This document shows positions 1 to 9,300 of a stretch of 64,000 nucleotides of DNA, in pieces; the first letter of the stretch is position 1, and every line of letters begins with the position of its first letter. The position numbers and the translations under genes are program-made. The notes below the pieces were generated by a model. It was not told the origin of the DNA. It saw nothing but the letters and a program-made list of their open reading frames with translations, and did no database searches. The stretch comes from Loripinus fragilis (taxonomy: Eukaryota > Mollusca > Bivalvia > Lucinida > Lucinidae). Where the stretch lies: contig OZ026531.1 of assembly GCA_964019695.1 (NCBI GenBank), positions 8,689,701 through 8,753,700 on the forward strand. The letters run 5' to 3'.

Positions 1-31
1 GCAAGCCAATTTTTTTTCCAAAATGTTGACC

Positions 32-39
32 TATAAAAG
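32..39 (+). promoter_or_regulatory. TATA-box-like motif TATAAAAG (every unit)
   Basis: The sequence TATAAAAG fits the eukaryotic TATA consensus exactly and recurs in every monomer. I saw no variant that changes it. Nothing downstream looks like a gene, so promoter use is speculative. Satellite transcripts from such internal boxes are known in general. Confidence 0.25.
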
Positions 40-66
40 AGCTTACTCGGGTGTGAAAATTATCAT

Positions 67-79
67 TGTGCGCGCGCGC
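67..79. other. Alternating pyrimidine-purine tract (TGTG followed by CG repeats)
   Basis: Thirteen bases alternate strictly (TGTGCGCGCGCGC), a composition known to favour Z-DNA under negative supercoiling. The tract is also the densest CpG cluster in the unit. Variants at 9887, 31975, 42611, 49974 and 58151 interrupt it, and four of these five are CpG transitions. Confidence 0.5.
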
Positions 80-325
80 CCCGGACCGCAATTATGATAT
101 TTCCTGTTTTCCCATAGGGCCCAAGGCAAATGGGGATAGCGGTTGTACGCGCTTTCTAAGGCTCTGATCGCTTTTAGATTTTGCACGCGGATAGGGCCAA
201 CAGAGGCGCAGGTATTGCCATGCGCACCCGCCCGCAACAATGTTTCGATACCGAGTTATCGGGGTGTGGAAGTCCGCCGCCCCGAAGCTTTACGCGCTTC
301 CGTCTCGCGAACTACTATTTTCATC

Positions 326-341
326 ATGCCCACACGGGCAT
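326..341. other. Perfect hairpin ATGCCC-ACAC-GGGCAT (every unit)
   Basis: A 6-bp perfect inverted repeat encloses a 4-nt loop. The only change I noticed inside it, at 46144, falls in the loop and leaves the stem intact. One case is too few to show selection. Confidence 0.55.
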
Positions 342-423
342 CAGTTTGTAGTACCGGAGGCCGTCTACAAATGGTGAAAATTTCAAAGCGTTCCGTCGGG
401 AAATTAAAAAGTTATGAGCATTA

Positions 424-433
424 GAAGATCTTC
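424..433. other. Perfect 10-bp palindrome GAAGATCTTC
   Basis: This is a perfect dyad with a central BglII site. It could be a site for a dimeric DNA-binding protein or simply chance. It lies directly against the CCCATTAGGC duplication. Confidence 0.5.
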
Positions 434-452
434 CCATTAGGCCCCATTAGGC
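433..452. repeat. 10-bp direct duplication CCCATTAGGC x2 in each unit
   Basis: Two perfect adjacent copies of CCCATTAGGC are present in every monomer. The number stays at two in all units I read, so this short tandem is not expanding. The TTAGG inside it resembles the insect telomere motif only by chance, since there is no 5-bp periodicity. Confidence 0.8.
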
Positions 453-457
453 CACAG

Positions 458-512
458 TAGCCGATCCGGCCTAAAACTTGCGCGGGTCACTTTCACGGAC
501 GGGCTCGAAACT
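458..512 (+). promoter_or_regulatory. Weak A-box and B-box matches to an internal Pol III promoter
   Basis: TAGCCGATCCGG (458-469) differs at one position from the A-box consensus TRGYNNARNNG. GCTCGAAAC (503-511) differs at one position from the B-box consensus GWTCRANNC. Their spacing, about 33 bp, is close to that in tRNA genes. Around the B box, ACGGG and CTGGT could pair in four of five positions like a T arm, but no acceptor stem can be formed. A TTTT at 566-569 could end a short transcript. This could be a decayed tRNA-derived (SINE-like) head or chance. Variants at 55274 and 47133 hit the A box and B box of single units. Confidence 0.2.
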
Positions 513-580
513 GGTGCCAGAAGTTAGCCCCCGACCAGAGCTTCATTGTGAGGCATTGCGTAAAATTTTCCGTCCCCCGA

Positions 581-616
581 GTGCCGAGCAATAGCCCCTG
601 AAAGGGCTTTCGGCAC
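581..616. other. Two-part hairpin: 7-bp outer stem, 4-bp inner stem
   Basis: GTGCCGA (581-587) pairs perfectly with TCGGCAC (610-616). Inside, GCCC (594-597) pairs with GGGC (604-607) around a CTGAAA loop, leaving a 6 x 2 internal loop. It is the strongest fold I found in the unit and could form a cruciform or an RNA stem. The variant at 7948, copied to 30036, turns one outer G-C pair into A-C with no compensating change. Confidence 0.6.
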
Positions 617-743
617 AATTTTCACGCCCTTATTTGAGCCACTTGTAGCCGAAGGAATTTTGCGCAAATGACTGAGAGGTGCTCCTGGGCACTGCTCATC
701 ACTTTGCAATAGGTTCCGGGGCTTTTCGCGAAGGTCGCGTTTT

Positions 744-756
744 CTCAAACTTTGAG
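744..756. other. 13-bp palindrome CTCAAA-C-TTTGAG
   Basis: Two perfect 6-bp arms flank a single central C, and the element is present in every monomer. It may be a protein-binding dyad. No function can be assigned. Confidence 0.45.
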
Positions 757-807
757 GGCATTAGTGGGTGGGGTGTGAAAACCTCCGAATGCATGGTTCT
801 CAGCTCC

Positions 808-835
808 TGCTGTGGGCAGCAAGCCAATTTTTTTT
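808..835 (+). terminator. Hairpin followed by T8 run (terminator-like)
   Basis: TGCTG (808-812) pairs with CAGCA (817-821) around a TGGG loop, and eight T follow at 828-835. The T8 run alone would serve as a Pol III terminator if the region were transcribed on the plus strand. No transcript is shown. Variants at 9809 and 31897 (T to A) break one stem pair. The T run is also where five of the six array indels lie. Confidence 0.2.
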
Positions 836-2865
836 CCAAAATGTTGACCTATAAAAGAGCTTACTCGGGTGTGAAAATTATCATTGTGCGCGCGCGCCCC
901 GGACCGCAATTATGATATTTCCTGTTTTCCCATAGGGCCCAAGGCAAATGGGGATAGGGGTTGTACGCGCTTTCTAAGGCTCTGATCGCTTTTAGATTTT
1001 GCACGCGGATAGGGCCAACAGAGGCGCAGGTATTGCCATGCGCACCCGCCCGCAACAATGTTTCGATACCGAGTTATCGGGGTGTGGAAGTCCGCCGCCC
1101 CGAAGCTTTACGCGCTTCCGTCTCGCGAACTACTATTTTCATCATGCCCACACGGGCATCAGTTTGTAGTACCGGAGGCCGTCTACAAATGGTGAAAATT
1201 TCAAAGCGTTCCGTCGGGAAATTAAAAAGTTATGAGCATTAGAAGATCTTCCCATTAGGCCCCATTAGGCCACAGTAGCCGATCCGGCCTAAAACTTGCG
1301 CGGGTCACTTTCACGGACGGGCTCGAAACTGGTGCCAGAAGTTAGCCCCCGACCAGAGCTTCATTGTGAGGCATTGCGTAAAATTTTCCGTCCCCCGAGT
1401 GCCGAGCAATAGCCCCTGAAAGGGCTTTCGGCACAATTTTCACGCCCTTATTTGAGCCACTTGTAGCCGAAGGAATTTTGCGCAAATGACTGAGAGGTGC
1501 TCCTGGGCACTGCTCATCACTTTGCAATAGGTTCCGGGGCTTTTCGCGAAGGTCGCGTTTTCTCAAACTTTGAGGGCATTAGTGGGTGGGGTGTGAAAAC
1601 CTCCGAATGCATGGTTCTCAGCTCCTGCTGTGGGCAGCAAGCCAATTTTTTTTCCAAAATGTTGACCTATAAAAGAGCTTACTCGGGTGTGAAAATTATC
1701 ATTGTGCGCGCGCGCCCCGGACCGCAATTATGATATTTCCTGTTTTCCCATAGGGCCCAAGGCAAATGGGGATAGCGGTTGTACGCGCTTTCTAAGGCTC
1801 TGATCGCTTTTAGATTTTGCACGCGGATAGGGCCAACAGAGGCGCAGGTATTGCCATGCGCACCCGCCCGCAACAATGTTTCGATACCGAGTTATCGGGG
1901 TGTGGAAGTCCGCCGCCCCGAAGCTTTACGCGCTTCCGTCTCGCGAACTACTATTTTCATCATGCCCACACGGGCATCAGTTTGTAGTACCGGAGGCCGT
2001 CTACAAATGGTGAAGATTTCAAAGCGTTCCGTCGGGAAATTAAAAAGTTATGAGCATTAGAAGATCTTCCCATTAGGCCCCATTAGGCCACAGTAGCCGA
2101 TCCGGCCTAAAACTTGCGCGGGTCACTTTCACGGACGGGCTCGAAACTGGTGCCAGAAGTTAGCCCCCGACCAGAGCTTCATTGTGAGGCATTGCGTAAA
2201 ATTTTCCGTCCCCCGAGTGCCGAGCAATAGCCCCTGAAAGGGCTTTCGGCACAATTTTCACGCCCTTATTTGAGCCACTTGTAGCCGAAGGAATTTTGCG
2301 CAAATGACTGAGAGGTGCTCCTGGGCACTGCTCATCACTTTGCAATAGGTTCCGGGGCTTTTCGCGAAGGTCGCGTTTTCTCAAACTTTGAGGGCATTAG
2401 TGGGTGGGGTGTGAAAACCTCCGAATGCATGGTTCTCAGCTCCTGCTGTGGGCAGCAAGCCAATTTTTTTTCCAAAATGTTGACCTATAAAAGAGCTTAC
2501 TCGGGTGTGAAAATTATCATTGTGCGCGCGCGCCCCGGACCGCAATTATGATATTTCCTGTTTTCCCATAGGGCCCAAGGCAAATGGGGATAGCGGTTGT
2601 ACGCGCTTTCTAAGGCTCTGATCGCTTTTAGATTTTGCACGCGGATAGGGCCAACAGAGGCGCAGGTATTGCCATGCGCACCCGCCCGCAACAATGTTTC
2701 GATACCGAGTTATCGGGGTGTGGAAGTCCGCCGCCCCGAAGCTTTACGCGCTTCCGTCTCGCGAACTACTATTTTCATCATGCCCACACGGGCATCAGTT
2801 TGTAGTACCGGAGGCCGTCTACAAATGGTGAAAATTTCAAAGCGTTCCGTCGGGAAATTAAAAAA

Positions 2866-5800
2866 TTATGAGCATTAGAAGATCTTCCCATTAGGCCCCA
2901 TTAGGCCACAGTAGCCGATCCGGCCTAAAACTTGCGCGGGTCACTTTCACGGACGGGCTCGAAACTGGTGCCAGAAGTTAGCCCCCGACCAGAGCTTCAT
3001 TGTGAGGCATTGCGTAAAATTTTCCGTCCCCCGAGTGCCGAGCAATAGCCCCTGAAAGGGCTTTCGGCACAATTTTCACGCCCTTATTTGAGCCACTTGT
3101 AGCCGAAGGAATTTTGTGCAAATGACTGAGAGGTGCTCCTGGGCACTGCTCATCACTTTGCAATAGGTTCCGGGGCTTTTCGCGAAGGTCGCGTTTTCTC
3201 AAACTTTGAGGGCATTAGTGGGTGGGGTGTGAAAACCTCCGAATGCATGGTTCTCAGCTCCTGCTGTGGGCAGCAAGCCAATTTTTTTTCCAAAATGTTG
3301 ACCTATAAAAGAGCTTACTCGGGTGTGAAAATTATCATTGTGCGCGCGCGCCCCGGACCGCAATTATGATATTTCCTGTTTTCCCATAGGGCCCAAGGCA
3401 AATGGGGATAGCGGTTGTACGCGCTTTCTAAGGCTCTGATCGCTTTTAGATTTTGCACGCCGATAGGGCCAACAGAGGCGCAGGTATTGCCATGCGCACC
3501 CGCCCGCAACAATGTTTCGATACCGAGTTATCGGGGTGTGGAAGTCCGCCGCCCCGAAGCTTTACGCGCTTCCGTCTCGCGAACTACTATTTTCATCATG
3601 CCCACACGGGCATCAGTTTGTAGTACCGGAGGCCGTCTACAAATGGTGAAAATTTCAAAGCGTTCCGTCGGGAAATTAAAAAGTTATGAGCATTAGAAGA
3701 TCTTCCCATTAGGCCCCATTAGGCCACAGTAGCCGATCCGGCCTAAAACTTGCGCGGGTCACTTTCACGGACGGGCTCGAAACTGGTGCCAGAAGTTAGC
3801 CCCCGACCAGAGCTTCATTGTGAGGCATTGCGTAAAATTTTCCGTCCCCCGAGTGCCGAGCAATAGCCCCTGAAAGGGCTTTCGGCACAATTTTCACGCC
3901 CTTATTTGAGCCACTTGTAGCCGAAGGAATTTTGCGCAAATGACTGAGAGGTGCTCCTGGGCACTGCTCATCACTTTGCAATAGGTTCCGGGGCTTTTCG
4001 CGAAGGTCGCGTTTTCTCAAACTTTGAGGGCATTAGTGGGTGGGGTGTGAAAACCTCCGAATGCATGGTTCTCAGCTCCTGCTGTGGGCAGCAAGCCAAT
4101 TTTTTTTCCAAAATGTTGACCTATAAAAGAGCTTACTCGGGTGTAAAAATTATCATTGTGCGCGCGCGCCCCGGACCGCAATTATGATATTTCCTGTTTT
4201 CCCATAGGGCCCAAGGCAAATGGGGATAGCGGTTGTACGCGCTTTCTAAGGCTCTGATCGCTTTTAGATTTTGCACGCGGATAGGGCCAACAGAGGCGCA
4301 GGTATTGCCATGCGCACCCGCCCGCAACAATGTTTCGATACCGAGTTATCGGGGTGTGGAAGTCCGCCGCCCCGAAGCTTTACGCGCTTCCGTCTCGCGA
4401 ACTACTATTTTCATCATGCCCACACGGGCATCAGTTTGTAGTACCGGAGGCCGTCTACAAATGGTGAAAATTTCAAAGCGTTCCGTCGGGAAATTAAAAA
4501 GTTATGAGCATTAGAAGATCTTCCCATTAGGCCCCATTAGGCCACAGTAGCCGATCCGGCCTAAAACTTGCGCGGGTCACTTTCACGGACGGGCTCGAAA
4601 CTGGTGCCAGAAGTTAGCCCCCGACCAGAGCTTCATTGTGAGGCATTGCGTAAAATTTTCCGTCCCCCGAGTGCCGAGCAATAGCCCCTGAAAGGGCTTT
4701 CGGCACAATTTTCACGCCCTTATTTGAGCCACTTGTAGCCGAAGGAATTTTGCGCAAATGACTGAGAGGTGCTCCTGGGCACTGCTCATCACTTTGCAAT
4801 AGGTTCCGGGGCTTTTCGCGAAGGTCGCGTTTTCTCAAACTTTGAGGGCATTAGTGGGTGGGGTGTGAAAACCTCCGAATGCATGGTTCTCAGCTCCTGC
4901 TGTGGGCAGCAAGCCAATTTTTTTTCCAAAATGTTGACCTATAAAAGAGCTTACTCGGGTGTGAAAATTATCATTGTGCGCGCGCGCCCCGGACCGCAAT
5001 TATGATATTTCCTGTTTTCCCATAGGGCCCAAGGCAAATGGGGATAGCGGTTGTACGCGCTTTCTAAGGCTCTGATCGCTTTTAGATTTTGCACGCGGAT
5101 AGGGCCAACAGAGGCGCAGGTATTGCCATGCGCACCCGCCCGCAACAATGTTTCGATACCGAGTTATCGGGGTGTGGAAGTCCGCCGCCCCGAAGCTTTA
5201 CGCGCTTCCGTCTCGCGAACTACTATTTTCATCATGCCCACACGGGCATCAGTTTGTAGTACCGGAGGCCGTCTACAAATGGTGAAAATTTCAAAGCGTT
5301 CCGTCGGGAAATTAAAAAGTTATGAGCATTAGAAGATCTTCCCATTAGGCCCCATTAGGCCACAGTAGCCGATCCGGCCTAAAACTTGCGCGGGTCACTT
5401 TCACGGACGGGCTCGAAACTGGTGCCAGAAGTTAGCCCCCGACCAGAGCTTCATTGTGAGGCATTGCGTAAAATTTTCCGTCCCCCGAGTGCCGAGCAAT
5501 AGCCCCTGAAAGGGCTTTCGGCACAATTTTCACACCCTTATTTGAGCCACTTGTAGCCGAAGGAATTTTGCGCAAATGACTGAGAGGTGCTCCTGGGCAC
5601 TGCTCATCACTTTGCAATAGGTTCCGGGGCTTTTCGCGAAGGTCGCGTTTTCTCAAACTTTGAGGGCATTAGTGGGTGGGGTGTGAAAACCTCCGAATGC
5701 ATGGTTCTCAGCTCCTGCTGTGGGCAGCAAGCCAATTTTTTTTCCAAAATGTTGACCTATAAAAGAGCTTACTCGGGTGTGAAAATTATCATTGTGCGCG

Positions 5801-6375
5801 CGCGCCCCGGACCGCAATTATGATATTTCCTGTTTTCCCATAGGGCCCAAGGCAAATGGGGATAGCGGTTGTACGCGCTTTCTAAGGCTCTGATCGCTTT
5901 TAGATTTTGCACGCGGATAGGGCCAACAGAGGCGCAGGTATTGCCATGCGCACCCGCCCGCAACAATGTTTCGATACCGAGTTATCGGGGTGTGGAAGTC
6001 CGCCGCCCCGAAGCTTTACGCGCTTCCGTCTCGCGAACTACTATTTTCATCATGCCCACACGGGCATCAGTTTGTAGTACCGGAGGCCGTCTACAAATGG
6101 TGAAAATTTCAAAGCGTTCCGTCGGGAAATTAAAAAGTTATGAGCATTAGAAGATCTTCCCATTAGGCCCCATTAGGCCACAGTAGCCGATCCGGCCTAA
6201 AACTTGCGCGGGTCACTTTCACGGACGGGCTCGAAACTGGTGCCAGAAGTTAGCCCCCGACCAGAGCTTCATTGTGAGGCATTGCGTAAAATTTTCCGTC
6301 CCCCGAGTGCCGAGCAATAGCCCCTGAAAGGGCTTTCGGCACAATTTTCACGCCCTTATTTGAGCCACTTGTAGC
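2866..6375. repeat. Block B1: source-like segment inside A1
   Basis: Variants at 3117 (T), 3461 (C), 4145 (A) and 5534 (A) recur 13,908 bp downstream, which is 17 units plus 2 bp. The flanking A1 variants at 2865 and 6376 do not recur there, so the copied tract is bounded by these coordinates. The certain core is 3117-5534 (2,418 bp, about three units). Confidence 0.85.
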
Positions 6376-9300
6376 AGAAGGAATTTTGCGCAAATGACTG
6401 AGAGGTGCTCCTGGGCACTGCTCATCACTTTGCAATAGGTTCCGGGGCTTTTCGCGAAGGTCGCGTTTTCTCAAACTTTGAGGGCATTAGTGGGTGGGGT
6501 GTGAAAACCTCCGAATGCATGGTTCTCAGCTCCTGCTGTGGGCAGCAAGCCAATTTTTTTTCCAAAATGTTGACCTATAAAAGAGCTTACTCGGGTGTGA
6601 AAATTATCATTGTGCGCGCGCGCCCCAGACCGCAATTATGATATTTCCTGTTTTCCCATAGGGCCCAAGGCAAATGGGGATAGCGGTTGTACGCGCTTTC
6701 TAAGGCTCTGATCGCTTTTAGATTTTGCACGCGGATAGGGCCAACAGAGGCGCAGGTATTGCCATGCGCACCCGCCCGCAACAATGTTTCGATACCGAGT
6801 TATCGGGGTGTGGAAGTCCGCCGCCCCGAAGCTTTACGCGCTTCCGTCTCGCGAACTACTATTTTCATCATGCCCACACGGGCATCAGTTTGTAGTACCG
6901 GAGGCCGTCTACAAATGGTGAAAATTTCAAAGCGTTCCGTCGGGAAATTAAAAAGTTATGAGCATTAGAAGATCTTCCCATTAGGCCCCATTAGGCCACA
7001 GTAGCCGATCCGGCCTAAAACTTGCGCGGGTCACTTTCACGGACGGGCTCGAAACTGGTGCCAGAAGTTAGCCCCCGACCAGAGCTTCATTGTGAGGCAT
7101 TGCGTAAAATTTTCCGTCCCCCGAGTGCCGAGCAATAGCCCCTGAAAGGGCTTTCGGCACAATTTTCACGCCCTTATTTGAGCCACTTGTAGCCGAAGGA
7201 ATTTTGCGCAAATGACTGAGAGGTGCTCCTGGGCACTGCTCATCACTTTGCAATAGGTTCCGGGGCTTTTCGCGAAGGTCGCGTTTTCTCAAACTTTGAG
7301 GGCATTAGTGGGTGGGGTGTGTAAACCTCCGAATGCATGGTTCTCAGCTCCTGCTGTGGGCAGCAAGCCAATTTTTTTTCCAAAATGTTGACCTATAAAA
7401 GAGCTTACTCGGGTGTGAAAATTATCATTGTGCGCGCGCGCCCCGGACCGCAATTATGATATTTCCTGTTTTCCCATAGGGCCCAAGGCAAATGGGGATA
7501 GCGGTTGTACGCGCTTTCTAAGGCTCTGATCGCTTTTAGATTTTGCACGCGGATAGGGCCAACAGAGGCGCAGGTATTGCCATGCGCACCCGCCCGCAAC
7601 AATGTTTCGATACCGAGTTATCGGGTTGTGGAAGTCCGCCGCCCCGAAGCTTTACGCGCTTCCGTCTCGCGAACTACTATTTTCATCATGCCCACACGGG
7701 CATCAGTTTGTAGTACCGGAGGCCGTCTACAAATGGTGAAAATTTCAAAGCGTTCCGTCGGGAAATTAAAAAGTTATGAGCATTAGAAGATCTTCCCATT
7801 AGGCCCCATTAGGCCACAGTAGCCGATCCGGCCTAAAACTTGCGCGGGTCACTTTCACGGACGGGCTCGAAACTGGTGCCAGAAGTTAGCCCCCGACCAG
7901 AGCTTCATTGTGAGGCATTGCGTAAAATTTTCCGTCCCCCGAGTGCCAAGCAATAGCCCCTGAAAGGGCTTTCGGCACAATTTTCACGCCCTTATTTGAG
8001 CCACTTGTAGCCGAAGGAATTTTGCGCAAATGACTGAGAGGTGCTCCTGGGCACTGCTCATCACTTTGCAATAGGTTCCGGGGCTTTTCGCGAAGGTCGC
8101 GTTTTCTCAAACTTTGAGGGCATTAGTGGGTGGGGTGTGAAAACCTCCGAATGCATGGTTCTCAGCTCCTGCTGTGGGCAGCAAGCCAATTTTTTTTCCA
8201 AAATGTTGACCTATAAAAGAGCTTACTCGGGTGTGAAAATTATCATTGTGCGCGCGCGCCCCGGACCGCAATTATGATATTTCCTGTTTTCCCATAGGGC
8301 CCAAGGCAAATGGGGATAGCGGTTGTACGCGCTTTCTAAGGCTCTGATCGCTTTTAGATTTTGCACGCGGATAGGGCCAACAGAGGCGCAGGTATTGCCA
8401 TGCGCACCCGCCCGCAACAATGTTTCGATACCGAGTTATCGGGGTGTGGAAGTCCGCCGCCCCGAAGCTTTACGCGCTTCCGTCTCGCGAACTACTATTT
8501 TCATCATGCCCACACGGGCATCAGTTTGTAGTACCGGAGGCCGTCTACAAATGGTGAAAATTTCAAAGCGTTCCGTCGGGAAATTAAAAAGTTATGAGCA
8601 TTAGAAGATCTTCCCATTAGGCCCCATTAGGCCACAGTAGCCGATCCGGCCTAAAACTTGCGCGGGTCACTTTCACGGACGGGCTCGAAACTGGTGCCAG
8701 AAGTTAGCCCCCGACCAGAGCTTCATTGTGAGGCATTGCGTAAAATTTTCCGTCCCCCGAGTGCCGAGCAATAGCCCCTGAAAGGGCTTTCGGCACAATT
8801 TTCACGCCCTTATTTGAGCCACTTGTAGCCGAAGGAATTTTGCGCAAATGACTGAGAGGTGCTCCTGGGCACTGCTCATCACTTTGCAATAGGTTCCGGG
8901 GCTTTTCGCGAAGGTCGCGTTTTCTCAAACTTTGAGGGCATTAGTGGGTGGGGTGTGAAAACCTCCGAATGCATGGTTCTCAGCTCCTGCTGTGGGCAGC
9001 AAGCCAATTTTTTTTCCAAAATGTTGACCTATAAAAGAGCTTACTCGGGTGTGAAAATTATCATTGTGCGCGCGCGCCCCGGACCGCAATTATGATATTT
9101 CCTGTTTTCCCATAGGGCCCAAGGCAAATGGGGATAGCGGTTGCACGCGCTTTCTAAGGCTCTGATCGCTTTTAGATTTTGCACGCGGATAGGGCCAACA
9201 GAGGCGCAGGTATTGCCATGCGCACCCGCCCGCAACAATGTTTCGATACCGAGTTATCGGGGTGTGGAAGTCCGCCGCCCCGAAGCTTTACGCGCTTCCG

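Larger units (their letters stand above)
1..818. repeat. Reference monomer (first complete 818-bp unit)
   Basis: This unit matches the majority base at every position I checked and serves as the reference; its start point is arbitrary. By hand count it holds 56 CpG dinucleotides, close to the number expected for about 50% GC, so it is not CpG-depleted. It contains HindIII (285-290), BglII (427-432), ApaI (117-122) and NsiI (789-794) sites that I find once each, and two NruI sites (305-310 and 725-730). A single-site digest would therefore give an 818-bp ladder. No clear shorter internal periodicity is visible. The longest internal match I noticed is an 11-bp direct repeat, GGGTGTGAAAA, at 49-59 and 771-781. 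The unit is not a simple dimer or trimer of a smaller satellite. Confidence 0.9.

Noticed and set aside
43..240. 65-codon minus-strand frame in each unit
   Set aside because: It overlaps the plus-strand 93-codon frame, has no recognisable homology, and is lost in the unit with the CC deletion near 45,922.
243..262. CENP-B box
   Set aside because: TTCG and CGGG occur near each other, but the spacing and the required central A do not fit the 17-bp consensus. No match was found on the other strand either.
143..424. 93-codon plus-strand reading frame in almost every unit
   Set aside because: It persists only because the units are nearly identical. Changes in it are not biased to silent positions (for example G to T at 7626, G to C at 3461 and C to G at 15032 alter residues). 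It overlaps an antisense frame and resembles no protein I know.
433..452. Telomere-like TTAGG motif
   Set aside because: It occurs only twice per unit, inside a 10-bp duplication, and is not a continuous 5-bp tandem.
458..527. True tRNA gene
   Set aside because: A and B boxes each have a mismatch, the acceptor arms do not pair, and no anticodon arm is evident.
524..748. 74-codon minus-strand frame, extended to 103 codons at 58514-58825
   Set aside because: The longer form arises from a single T-to-A change at 58602 that removes the stop codon. The sequence has no recognisable domain and overlaps a plus-strand frame.
1..818. 5S rDNA, rDNA spacer, SL RNA, snRNA or histone gene unit
   Set aside because: I looked for conserved 5S and U6 stretches, the nematode spliced-leader sequence and histone-like reading frames and found none. 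CTCAAACTT at 744-752 matches only nine bases of the reverse complement of the nematode leader.
679..915. 78-codon plus-strand frame crossing the unit boundary
   Set aside because: It is cut by stop codons at 7322, 9776, 29410, 31864 (TAA) and 49897 (TAG) and shifted by the T-run indels at 16,378, 39,284, 43,368, 48,273 and 56,452. There is no sign of constraint.
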